In this document: positions 44,236 through 52,108 of the stretch, in pieces
Position numbering within the stretch: position 1 is the stretch's first letter
How the letters are laid out: each line of letters opens with the position of its first letter
Source: Rubellimicrobium sp.
GTDB taxonomy: Bacteria > Pseudomonadota > Alphaproteobacteria > Rhodobacterales > Rhodobacteraceae
Direction: 5' to 3'
Assembly: GCA_020852925.1 (NCBI GenBank)
Contig: JADYZU010000073.1
Coordinates: forward strand, 1 to 64,000
DNA: 64,000 bases
The notes under the pieces: generated by a model
The model's database searches: none
Seen by the model: only the letters and a program-made list of their open reading frames with translations
Told to the model about the DNA's origin: nothing
Translations under genes and position numbers: made by a program

Positions 44236-45717
44236 ATGGCCCATTTCCTCGGCGTCGACATCGGCACCTTCGAATCGAAGGCCGTCATCACCGACGAAAC
44301 CGGCCGCATCCTCGCCCGGGCCCGTCGCGCGCATGACATGATCGTGCCCGGCCCCGGCCGCGCCGAACACCGCGCCGACGAGGACTGGTGGGGCGATTTC
44401 GTCCATGTCACCCGCGACCTCCTCGCCCGGACCGGGATCGACCCCGCCAGCATCGCCGCCGTCGCCACCTCGGCCATCGGCCCCTGCATGCTGCCCGTCG
44501 ACCGTGACTTCCGCCCGCTGATGAACGGCATCCTCTACGGCGTCGACACCCGCGCCGGCACCGAGATCGCCGACCTCCACGCGGCCATCGGCCAGGATGT
44601 GGTCGAGGCGCGCTGCGGCAATGCCCTCACCTCGCAGATGGTCGGGCCCAAGATCCTCTGGCTGCGCCGCAACCGCCCCGATCTCTGGGCCAGGACCGCG
44701 CATGTCGGCACCTCGACCACCTGGCTCACCTGGCGGCTCACCGGCGAATGGGTGATCGACCACTACACCGCCTGCAACTTCGCCCCGCTCTACGACATCG
44801 ACCGCCAGGACTGGTGCCTCGATCTCGCCGACATCTGCACCCGCGACCACCTGCCCCGCCTGCTCTGGTCCACCCAGATCGCGGGCCACGTCACCCCCGC
44901 CGCCGCCGCCGAGACCGGTCTTGCCCCCGGCACCCCCGTCACCTGCGGCACGATCGATGCCGCCTCCGAGGCGATCTCGGTCGGCCTGCGCCACGAGGGC
45001 GACATGATGCTCATGTATGGCTCGACCGTCTTCATCATCGAGATGACCCGGTCCCGCATCCGCGACGGCCGCCTGTGGCAGGCACCCTGGCTCTTTGCCG
45101 GCGAACACGCGGTCATGGCCGGGCTCTCGACCTCGGGCACCCTCACCCAGTGGTTCCGTGAACTGACGCTGCCCGACATGGACCGCACGGCGGCCTTCGC
45201 CACCCTCGCGCAGGAGGCCCAGTCCGTCCCCCCCGGCGCGCGCGGCCTCATCTGCCTGCCCTATTTCTCGGGCGAACGCACGCCGCTGCACGATCCGACC
45301 GCGAAGGGCGTCTATTTCGGCCTCACCCTCGCCCATGGCCGCGCCGAGATGTTCCGCGCCACCTGCGAGGGCATCGCCATGGCCACGCGCCACATCACCG
45401 AAACCTACGCCGAGGCCGGTGTCCCGCCCGCACGCGTGCTGGCCGTGGGCGGTGGCGTCGGCAACCCGGCCTGGGCGCAGGCCACCTCCGATCTGACCGG
45501 CCTGCCGCAGGAGGTGCGGCGCGTCACCTTCGGCGCCTCCTACGGCGATGCCTTCCTGGCCGCGCTGTCGGTGGGCGCCGTCACCCGCGCCGACATCGAC
45601 CGCTGGAACCCCGCCGACCGGGTGATCACCCCGCGCCATGTGCCCGAATACGACCGGCTCTACCCGATCTACCGCGAACTTCATGCCCGCAACCGCGACC
45701 TGATGGAGAGGCTCTGA
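44236..45717 (+). CDS. FGGY-family carbohydrate kinase
   Basis: The 493-residue kinase opens with FLGVDIGTFESKAVITDETG, the phosphate-1 loop, and has TCGTIDAASEAISVG, MLMYGSTVFIIEMT and VLAVGGGVGNPAWAQATSDLTGLPQE, the adenosine-binding signature of FGGY kinases. Substrates of this family are ketoses or polyols such as xylulose, ribulose or erythritol; the exact one is not clear. Its stop overlaps the creatininase-family start (TGATG). Confidence 0.9.
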   Translation: MAHFLGVDIGTFESKAVITDETGRILARARRAHDMIVPGPGRAEHRADEDWWGDFVHVTRDLLARTGIDPASIAAVATSAIGPCMLPVDRDFRPLMNGILYGVDTRAGTEIADLHAAIGQDVVEARCGNALTSQMVGPKILWLRRNRPDLWARTAHVGTSTTWLTWRLTGEWVIDHYTACNFAPLYDIDRQDWCLDLADICTRDHLPRLLWSTQIAGHVTPAAAAETGLAPGTPVTCGTIDAASEAISVGLRHEGDMMLMYGSTVFIIEMTRSRIRDGRLWQAPWLFAGEHAVMAGLSTSGTLTQWFRELTLPDMDRTAAFATLAQEAQSVPPGARGLICLPYFSGERTPLHDPTAKGVYFGLTLAHGRAEMFRATCEGIAMATRHITETYAEAGVPPARVLAVGGGVGNPAWAQATSDLTGLPQEVRRVTFGASYGDAFLAALSVGAVTRADIDRWNPADRVITPRHVPEYDRLYPIYRELHARNRDLMERL

Positions 45718-46457
45718 TGCAGTTCGAACGCATGCGCCCGGCGCAGATCCGCGCGGCCGTCGCCGCGTCCGTGCCCTTTGTCCTGCCGATCGGCGTGCAG
45801 GAATACCACGGCGAACATCTGCCCGTGGGCATGGACCTGCTCGCCGTGACCGAAGCGGTGGCGCGCCTCGGCGACGAGGTGGTGGTGCTGCCCCCCTTCG
45901 CCTGGGGTACGGCCAGCCATGCCGTCGCCGGGCCCGCGACGATGGGCACCTACCATGTCCCCTCCGAAACGATCCTGCCCATGGCCCAGGCGCTGTTCGC
46001 CGCGCTGCTGGTCGCCGGGATCCGCAACATCCACGGCATCATCCACCACCAGACCGAAAACTTCCTCCAGGGCATGCCGACCGACCTGGCCTTCCGGCTC
46101 GCCGCGAGGAACGCGGTCTTTGCCCATCTCGAGGAAACTCGCGGCAAGGGCTGGTGGGGGGCGCCGGAAAGCGCCGATTACTACAGCGATTTTGCCGGCG
46201 GCGAAAATCCGTTCAACTGGATCTCGATCCACCCGCTCCTGCCGCCCGGCGCGCCCTATCCGTTCGATCACGCCGGCAAGGGCGAGACCGGGCTGATGCT
46301 GGCCCTCGCCCCCGAAACGGTGGACATGGGCGCGCTTGACGGCGAGGGGCCCTGGTATGTCGCGGATGCGCACGAGGCGAGTGCCGCTGCGGGCGAGGCG
46401 GGGGTTGCGATCATCCTCGACCACCTGCGCCGGTCGATCGGACTGGCCGGATCCTGA
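45717..46457 (+). CDS. Creatininase-family amidohydrolase
   Basis: The 246-residue protein has PIGVQEYHGEHLPVGMDLLAVTEA near residue 22 with the metal Glu, His and Asp ligands, and DHAGKGETGLMLALAPETVDM near residue 182 with the conserved Glu. The usual NGHGGN motif is replaced by IHGIIHHQTEN, so the active site is unusual for the family. Members open cyclic amides or lactams. In this operon it could open a sugar lactam or lactone. It is coupled to the kinase gene, and its stop lies within a palindrome. Confidence 0.82.
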   Translation: MQFERMRPAQIRAAVAASVPFVLPIGVQEYHGEHLPVGMDLLAVTEAVARLGDEVVVLPPFAWGTASHAVAGPATMGTYHVPSETILPMAQALFAALLVAGIRNIHGIIHHQTENFLQGMPTDLAFRLAARNAVFAHLEETRGKGWWGAPESADYYSDFAGGENPFNWISIHPLLPPGAPYPFDHAGKGETGLMLALAPETVDMGALDGEGPWYVADAHEASAAAGEAGVAIILDHLRRSIGLAGS

Positions 46458-46502
46458 AAATTCGAGAATTTTCAGGATAACCGGAAATTCGGGAATTTCC
46501 GG
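46451..46502. repeat. Pair of AATTCGNGAATT palindromes between convergent genes
   Basis: The first palindrome (46451-46478) has perfect 13-base arms beginning ATCCTGAAAATTC around a GA centre and includes the creatininase stop codon. The second (46481-46502) has arms CCGGAAATTC around GG and ends next to the permease stop. They share the core AATTCGNGAATT with each other and with the pair at 61369-61422. They may act as a bidirectional terminator here. Confidence 0.75.
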
Positions 46503-47435
46503 TCACTTCACGGCGCCAGCCGCCATGCCCTTGATGATGAACCGCTCGAGAACCACGCCGATGACGATCAGCGGCAGGATCGCCGCGAACGAGAGCGCCG
46601 CCATCGACCACCAGTTCACGCCCTGGCTTCCGGTCTGCGATGCCACCATGACCGGCAGGGTATTGGCATGGGTCGATGTCAGGAGCGAGGCAAAGAAATA
46701 CTCGTTCCAGGTGAGCACCAGGCTCAGGATGAAGGCCGCCACCATGCCGGGCAGCGCTATCGGCAGGATGATCGTGAGGAACGCCCCCCAGACCGACAGC
46801 CCGTCCACCATCGCTGCCTCCTCGAGGTCGGTCGGGATCGAGGCGAACTGGTCGCGCATGATCCAGATGACGATCGGCAGCACCGTGAGCGTATAGAGCA
46901 GGATCAGCCCGATCCGCGTATCGAGCAGCGCCACTTCGCGATAGAGCACCAGGAACGGCAGCGCGAGAACGACCGGCGGCAGGATCAACTGGCTGAGAAA
47001 GAAGAACGAGATGTCCGAATTCTTCATGAAACCGAAGCGGTAGGAGAACCGCGACAGGCCATAGGCCGCCATCGACCCGAGGATGACCGCGAGCGCCGAG
47101 GCCGAGAGCGCAACCACGGTCGAATTCATGAAGCGCTTGAAGAACTCGGCCCGCGGTGTCGACATCTCGCCGATCGTGTCGGGCGACAGCCCGAGGGCGC
47201 GCCAGCCGAGCCAGGCGGGCTGGTAATCCGCCCAGGGGATCATGTGCCCCTGCATGACGTTCGGCGCCATCTTGAAGCTGGTGGTCACCGTCCAGTAGAT
47301 CGGGAACAGGCAGATGAAGGCCCAGACCACCAGAAGCCCGTAGATCAGCACGCGGCTTGTCCACCACTTGGCGCGGCTGGCGCCGTCGACGGGCGAATCG
47401 TGGAAGATCTGTGCGGAATGGGTGAGATCGGTCAT
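46503..47435 (-). CDS. Sugar ABC transporter permease, MalG type
   Basis: The 310-residue protein has six predicted membrane helices, LFPIYWTVTTSFKM after the first helix and the permease EAA loop EEAAMVDGLSVWGAFLTIILPIALPG. The fold and length match CUT1 family MalG-like subunits. I take the ATG at 47435; a GTG two codons upstream is also possible. It is the last gene of the binding protein-permease-permease operon. Its 3' end abuts an intergenic palindrome. Confidence 0.93.
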   Translation of the reverse strand: MTDLTHSAQIFHDSPVDGASRAKWWTSRVLIYGLLVVWAFICLFPIYWTVTTSFKMAPNVMQGHMIPWADYQPAWLGWRALGLSPDTIGEMSTPRAEFFKRFMNSTVVALSASALAVILGSMAAYGLSRFSYRFGFMKNSDISFFFLSQLILPPVVLALPFLVLYREVALLDTRIGLILLYTLTVLPIVIWIMRDQFASIPTDLEEAAMVDGLSVWGAFLTIILPIALPGMVAAFILSLVLTWNEYFFASLLTSTHANTLPVMVASQTGSQGVNWWSMAALSFAAILPLIVIGVVLERFIIKGMAAGAVK

Positions 47436-47441
47436 GGCCAC

Positions 47442-48548
47442 TCAGGTCTGCGGTCTTTGCCAGCGTTCGGACAGTTTCATCAGGACCGTCATGACGATGA
47501 CGATCAGCACCAGATAGACGATGGCCAGCATCGTGCCATAGCCCACGTTCGAGCGGTCCCGATACTCGCGATAGATGAAGGAGGTGACGGTATCGGTGGC
47601 GCCGCCCGGGCCGCCCGAGGTGACGGTGATGACGATATCGGCCAGTTTCAGCTTGAAGATCAGGCGGATCAGCACTGCCGTCACCGACACCGGCAGCATC
47701 AGGGGAAAGGTCACTTCCCAGAATCCGCGCCACCCCGAGGCGCCGTCGACGCGGGCGGCCTCCTGCACTTCGCGCGGGATGGCCTGAAGTCCGGCCAGCA
47801 GCATGATCATCATGAAGGGAATGTAGGTCCAGGCGTCCATCATCATGATCATCAGCCGCGCGGTTTCCGGCGAGGAAAAGAACGACGGGCTGTCGATCCC
47901 GATGTCGCGCATGACCCGGGCGATCGGGCCGAAGCGCGGCTCGAGCATCGACTTGCCGATCATCCAGCTGACCGCCACCGGCGAGAGCATGAGCGGCAAC
48001 AGGAAGGCCACGCGAAAGAACTTGCGCGCCCGGATCTGCGCCGAGAGCAGCAGCGCAAGGCCGAAGGCGATGGCATATTCGACCACGATCGCCGCCGCAT
48101 AGCGCACCATGTTGCCCAGCGCGTTCCAGTAGAACGGATCGTTCCACATCTTCACGAGATTGGCGGTGCCGTTGAAATGCCGCCCGTCGGGCGAGGACAG
48201 GTTCCAGTCCGAAAAGGCGATCAGGATCCCGAACAGCAGCGGAAACACCGTGAGCGAGACCACGAACAGCACCGCCGGCAGGATGAAGAGCCGCCGCTTG
48301 CCCTGTTCGCCCAGGGTCACGACCTGTCCGATGCAGAACAGCACCGCCCAGAGGCAATAGGCATAGAGCGTCGGCCGCCAGTTGCCGAAACCCAGATCGA
48401 CCACCCCGGCGACATCCAGCGCCTGCAAGAGCGCGACCAGCCCCAGGATCGCCGTCGATCCCAGGATCATGAAGCGGCCCAGGCGCACGCGGCCGGCCGA
48501 GAGATCGTCACTCGTGACGACATGGAGGAGGTTGGCTTCTGTGCTCAT
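47442..48548 (-). CDS. Sugar ABC transporter permease, MalF type
   Basis: The 368-residue protein has eight or more membrane segments, with two extra N-terminal helices before the canonical permease domain, and the EAA loop QEAARVDGASGWRGFWEVTFPLMLP. It pairs with the following MalG-like subunit. A degenerate copy of the GntR palindrome abuts its ATG directly. It lies 146 bases downstream of the binding-protein gene, and a GC-rich hairpin in that gap may reduce read-through. Confidence 0.92.
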   Translation of the reverse strand: MSTEANLLHVVTSDDLSAGRVRLGRFMILGSTAILGLVALLQALDVAGVVDLGFGNWRPTLYAYCLWAVLFCIGQVVTLGEQGKRRLFILPAVLFVVSLTVFPLLFGILIAFSDWNLSSPDGRHFNGTANLVKMWNDPFYWNALGNMVRYAAAIVVEYAIAFGLALLLSAQIRARKFFRVAFLLPLMLSPVAVSWMIGKSMLEPRFGPIARVMRDIGIDSPSFFSSPETARLMIMMMDAWTYIPFMMIMLLAGLQAIPREVQEAARVDGASGWRGFWEVTFPLMLPVSVTAVLIRLIFKLKLADIVITVTSGGPGGATDTVTSFIYREYRDRSNVGYGTMLAIVYLVLIVIVMTVLMKLSERWQRPQT

Positions 48549-48562
48549 GCTGCCATGCTAGC
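48549..48562 (-). promoter_or_regulatory. Degenerate GntR-type operator abutting the permease start codon
   Basis: On the minus strand GCTAGCATGGCAGC stands directly before the ATG. It agrees with GCTRACATGYCAGC at 12 of 14 positions, and the same spacing to the ATG is seen at the gntR gene. It could be chance, so the call is weak. Confidence 0.35.
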
Positions 48563-48646
48563 GGTGTCGCGGCGCTGTGGAAAGGTCCGTCCCGGTGGTG
48601 CGCCCCCGTTGCCGGGGCGGCCCTTTCCGGGGCGGCGGGGATGCGA

Positions 48647-48672
48647 AGGGCGCCCGGCGGTGCGGGCGCCCT
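48647..48672 (-). terminator. GC-rich hairpin between binding protein and permease genes
   Basis: AGGGCGCCCG and CGGGCGCCCT form a perfect 10-bp stem with a six-base loop, 22 bases after the binding-protein stop. There is no U-tract. Such hairpins often stabilise the binding-protein message or attenuate transcription into permease genes. Confidence 0.5.
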
Positions 48673-48694
48673 CCGTCCTGTGCGGGGCGTCGGC

Positions 48695-50350
48695 TCACAT
48701 GCCGAGGCTGGCCTTGTAGAGCGCGATCTGGCTGTCGCGGCCGATCTGGTCGGTGATGTTCTCCCAGGCGGCGGCGATCGCGTCGGCGGTCTCCTGCGCC
48801 GAGCCGTACTGCCCGGCGATGCCCTTCACGATTTCGTCCTCGAGGATCGAGTAATACTGGAAGATCCCCGGGATCCGCGGCTCGATCGAGGCGTTCGGGT
48901 GGTTGTAGCTGTCGAGGTTCGAGCCGAGATAGTCCTCGATGAAGGCCCGGTCGTAACCCGCCGCTTCCCATTCGTCGTAGTTGAACTGCGAGTTGCGGTA
49001 GGGCTGGAAGCCCGAGGGATAGGCCGACATCCACAGCGCGATGTCCTTGCCGCCCAGATGCGCGGCAGCCGACCAGGCGGCCTTGCGCTTCTTCTCGTCG
49101 CCCGAGACGTTGCTGGTGACATAGACGCCCCAGCCGATATAGGCCATGAACGGGGCGAAGTTCTTGCCGCCCGCGGGCTCTTCCCATTCGGCGGTGGTCC
49201 AGTTGTAGACCCTGGTCGCGCCGGGGTTGATGCCGAAGCCCGCCACGTCGCCCACCACCGAACTGTCCGAGGTGCGCGCGTTCGAGCCCACGTCGCCCCA
49301 CCAGTTGAGCGCGCCGCCCGTCCCCGCGAGGAACTGCGCGAAGGCGGTGGCGTTCGGGTCTGCGTTCACCTGATCGGGCGGATAGGCATCGGCCGCGACC
49401 AGATCGAACACGTCCTGGATCGCCTGCACCCAGGCCGGGTTGTTCACCATCGGCTTCATCGTGTCCGGCTCGAAGAGCCAGGCCCGGCTGTCGGGATGCT
49501 TGGCATAGGAGGAGGCGCGGTCGGCAAGGAAGTAGAAGCCGAAGCCGCCCCACTGATACTTCAGCGGGTCGAGATAGCCGTAGGCAGGCAGCCCGGTGAG
49601 CGGGTCGGTCTGGCCCTTGATCTTCTTGGTCCAGTCGCCGATCGCCTCCCAGGTGTCGGGCACCTCGGCATAGCCGGTGGCGGCGGCAAGGCCCTCGTCG
49701 GTGAAATAGTCCTTGCGGTAGGCGAAGGTGTGGCAGTCGCCGTCGATGCTCACGCGGTAGGTCTTGCCGTCCCAGGTGCCCACGGGCGCCTTCAGGTAGC
49801 CCACGAGATCGTCGAGGTCGATCACCTCCTTCACCCAGTCCGGCATCTCGTCGAGAAGGCCGCGCCCGGCGGTGTCACCCTCGAAGGGGGCGCCCATTTC
49901 CATGATGTCGAAATCCACGGTGCCGGTGGCGATCGACTGCTGGAGGCGGGCGTTGTAGTCGGCCTGCGCCAGGTCGATCCAGTTGATCTTGGCGCCGGTG
50001 TAGGTCTCCCAGGGCTTGAGGAAGCCGCGGAACAGGAAGTTGTGCAGGTTCTGGTTGTTGAGCCCCATGAAGGTCAGCTCGACACCCGCGAACTCGCCCT
50101 CGGCCACATTGGCCCTGGTCGAACCGAGGCACAGTTCGCCCACCTTCTGCCAGTCGGCGTCGGTGGGGCTGCCCATGCCCACGCCGGGAATGGCCAGGAT
50201 CTGGGCGCGCAGATCGCCTTCCTGCGCCGCCGCCGCGCCGGGCAGGATGCCGCCCAGGGCCGCCATGCCGCCCATCGCCGCGGCCGATTGCATCAGCCGC
50301 CGCCGGGTCAGCCCGGCGCGCACGATGGCGTTGTAGGTCTCTACTCTCAT
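48695..50350 (-). CDS. Sugar ABC transporter substrate-binding protein, Tat-type signal
   Basis: The 551-residue protein begins with a twin-arginine signal (RRRLMQSAAAMGGMAALGG, about residues 16-34, cut near AAAAQ). The mature part resembles long CUT1-type extracellular solute-binding proteins, with KINWIDLAQADYNARLQQSI, FDIMEMGAPFEGDTAG and a TWEAIGDWTKKIKG segment. It should capture a sugar or oligosaccharide in the periplasm. The gene is divergent from the ATPase gene across a perfect GntR-type palindrome. Confidence 0.9.
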   Translation of the reverse strand: MRVETYNAIVRAGLTRRRLMQSAAAMGGMAALGGILPGAAAAQEGDLRAQILAIPGVGMGSPTDADWQKVGELCLGSTRANVAEGEFAGVELTFMGLNNQNLHNFLFRGFLKPWETYTGAKINWIDLAQADYNARLQQSIATGTVDFDIMEMGAPFEGDTAGRGLLDEMPDWVKEVIDLDDLVGYLKAPVGTWDGKTYRVSIDGDCHTFAYRKDYFTDEGLAAATGYAEVPDTWEAIGDWTKKIKGQTDPLTGLPAYGYLDPLKYQWGGFGFYFLADRASSYAKHPDSRAWLFEPDTMKPMVNNPAWVQAIQDVFDLVAADAYPPDQVNADPNATAFAQFLAGTGGALNWWGDVGSNARTSDSSVVGDVAGFGINPGATRVYNWTTAEWEEPAGGKNFAPFMAYIGWGVYVTSNVSGDEKKRKAAWSAAAHLGGKDIALWMSAYPSGFQPYRNSQFNYDEWEAAGYDRAFIEDYLGSNLDSYNHPNASIEPRIPGIFQYYSILEDEIVKGIAGQYGSAQETADAIAAAWENITDQIGRDSQIALYKASLGM

Positions 50351-50489
50351 AGGTCTTCCTCCCGCTTTGCATGCGGACCATCGCGCAAGCCCCGTCCACG
50401 GCCACGCCGGGACAATCCGGGCGGGTGCGGGGCGCTGCCGGTGGTGCCGGACAGGAGAAACCTTCGTCACTCGCCCCGTCCGAGTCAAG

Positions 50490-50505
50490 CGCTGACATGT
50501 CAGCG
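50490..50505. promoter_or_regulatory. GntR-type operator between ABC binding-protein and ATPase genes
   Basis: CGCTGACATGTCAGCG is a perfect 16-bp palindrome containing the core GCTGACATGTCAGC. It lies in the 222-base divergent gap, 140 bases from the binding-protein start and 68 bases from the ATPase start. The rest of the gap holds presumed promoters that I cannot place confidently. Confidence 0.7.
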
Positions 50506-50572
50506 ACGCGGATCGGTAGACAGCCCGCCGGGGCTGCGCTAGGAAATCCGTCAAACCGGGAGACAAGACACC

Positions 50573-51622
50573 ATGGCAGAGGTGAAGATCGGCAGCCTGC
50601 GCAAGTCCTACGGGACGGTCGAGGTTCTGCACGGACTCGATATCGACATCGCCGACGGGCAGTTCGTCGTCCTCGTCGGGCCCTCGGGCTGCGGCAAGTC
50701 GACGCTCCTGCGCATGATCGCGGGCCTCGAGGGGGTGACTTCGGGCACCATCACCATCGGATCGAGGGTGGTGAACAACCTGCCGCCCAGCCAGCGCGAC
50801 ATCGCCATGGTGTTCCAGAACTACGCGCTTTACCCGCACAAGACCGTGGGCGCGAACATGGGATTCGCGCTGAAGATGGCCGGCATGGCCCGCCCCGAGA
50901 TCGAGAAGCGCGTGAACCACGCGGCGCAGATCCTTGGCCTCACGCCCTATCTGGCGCGCTATCCGCGCGAACTCTCGGGCGGGCAGCGTCAGCGTGTCGC
51001 CATGGGCCGCGCCATCGTGCGCGATCCGCAGGTGTTCCTGTTCGACGAGCCGCTCTCGAACCTCGATGCCAAGCTGCGGGTGCAGATGCGCTCGGAAATC
51101 CGCGAACTGCACCAGCGCCTGAAGGTGACGACCGTCTATGTCACCCACGACCAGATCGAGGCCATGACCATGGCCGACCGCATCGTGGTGATGAACGGCG
51201 GCCACATCGCGCAGATGGGGGCGCCGCTCGAACTCTATGACCGGCCAGCCAATGTCTTTGTCGCGGGCTTCATCGGCAGCCCGTCGATGAACCTGATCGA
51301 GGGCACGGTGCAGGGATCCGAGGTGGTGGTGGACGGCGGGCTGCGCCTGCCCCTGGGCGGGCTGCGCGCGGACGAGGGGCGGCGCGTCACCTGGGGCGTG
51401 CGCCCCGAACACCTGACCCTCGGCACCGGCGGAGTCGCGGCGCAGATCGCGGTGGTCGAACCCACCGGCGCCGAAATCCACCTGATCGCGCGCGCCGGCG
51501 GGCGCGACATCGTCGCCGTCACCCGCGAGCGCGCCGATTTCGCGCCCGGCCAGCAGATCACGCTGGCCCCGATGCCGGGCCTTGTGCATCTGTTCGACGC
51601 CGCCACCGGCAACCGCATCTGA
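50573..51622 (+). CDS. Sugar ABC transporter ATPase, UgpC/MsmK type
   Basis: The 349-residue ATPase has Walker A (VGPSGCGKSTLLRMIAGLE), the Q-loop VFQNYALYPHKTV, the ABC signature LSGGQRQRVAMGRA, Walker B VFLFDEPLSNLDAKLR and the H-loop YVTHDQIEAMTMADR. A C-terminal TOBE region follows with SPSMNLIEG and GVRPEHLTL. It powers the permeases encoded across the divergent gap. It leads an operon with the FucU and PfkB genes. Confidence 0.95.
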   Translation: MAEVKIGSLRKSYGTVEVLHGLDIDIADGQFVVLVGPSGCGKSTLLRMIAGLEGVTSGTITIGSRVVNNLPPSQRDIAMVFQNYALYPHKTVGANMGFALKMAGMARPEIEKRVNHAAQILGLTPYLARYPRELSGGQRQRVAMGRAIVRDPQVFLFDEPLSNLDAKLRVQMRSEIRELHQRLKVTTVYVTHDQIEAMTMADRIVVMNGGHIAQMGAPLELYDRPANVFVAGFIGSPSMNLIEGTVQGSEVVVDGGLRLPLGGLRADEGRRVTWGVRPEHLTLGTGGVAAQIAVVEPTGAEIHLIARAGGRDIVAVTRERADFAPGQQITLAPMPGLVHLFDAATGNRI

Positions 51623-51631
51623 GGAGGGGAC

Positions 51632-52084
51632 ATGCTCAAGGGAATCGACAACCGGCTGAATGCCGAGGTGCTCTATGTGCTGCGCGCGATGGGGCATGGC
51701 GACACGCTCGTGATCGCGGACACCAATTTCCCCTCGGATTCGGTCGCGCGCGCCACCGTGCACGGCGATCTGCTGCGCATGGACAACCTCACCGCCGCCG
51801 AGGCGATGAAGGCCGTGCTGTCGGTGCTGCCGCTCGATACCTTTGTCGACGATTTCGCCGCCCGCATGGAGATCGTGGGCGACCCCGGCACCATCCCCCC
51901 CGTGCAGGCCGAGGTGCAGCGCGCCATCGACGCGGCCGAGGGCCGCCCGCGCCCCATGGTCTCGATCGAGCGGTTCGATTTCTACGACCGCGCCCGCACC
52001 GCCTATGCCGTGATCCAGACCGGCGAGCGGCGCTTCTACGGCTGCTTCATCCTGCGCAAGGGCGTGATCCCGCCCGAAGCCTGA
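51632..52084 (+). CDS. fucU: RbsD/FucU-family sugar mutarotase
   Basis: The 150-residue protein matches FucU: LKGIDNRLNAEVLYVLRAMGHGDTLVIADTNFP at the start with the conserved His and Asp, and FYDRARTAYAVIQTGERRFYGCFILRKGV at the end. Members interconvert alpha and beta anomers, of L-fucose for FucU or ribose for RbsD. The length and motif fit FucU better. A GAGGAGGG ribosome site precedes it nine bases after the ATPase stop. With the fucose-dehydrogenase-like AKR it points to a deoxyhexose or pentose. Confidence 0.88.
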   Translation: MLKGIDNRLNAEVLYVLRAMGHGDTLVIADTNFPSDSVARATVHGDLLRMDNLTAAEAMKAVLSVLPLDTFVDDFAARMEIVGDPGTIPPVQAEVQRAIDAAEGRPRPMVSIERFDFYDRARTAYAVIQTGERRFYGCFILRKGVIPPEA

Positions 52085-52108
52085 TTCCCCCTGCCCACAG
52101 GAGAGACC

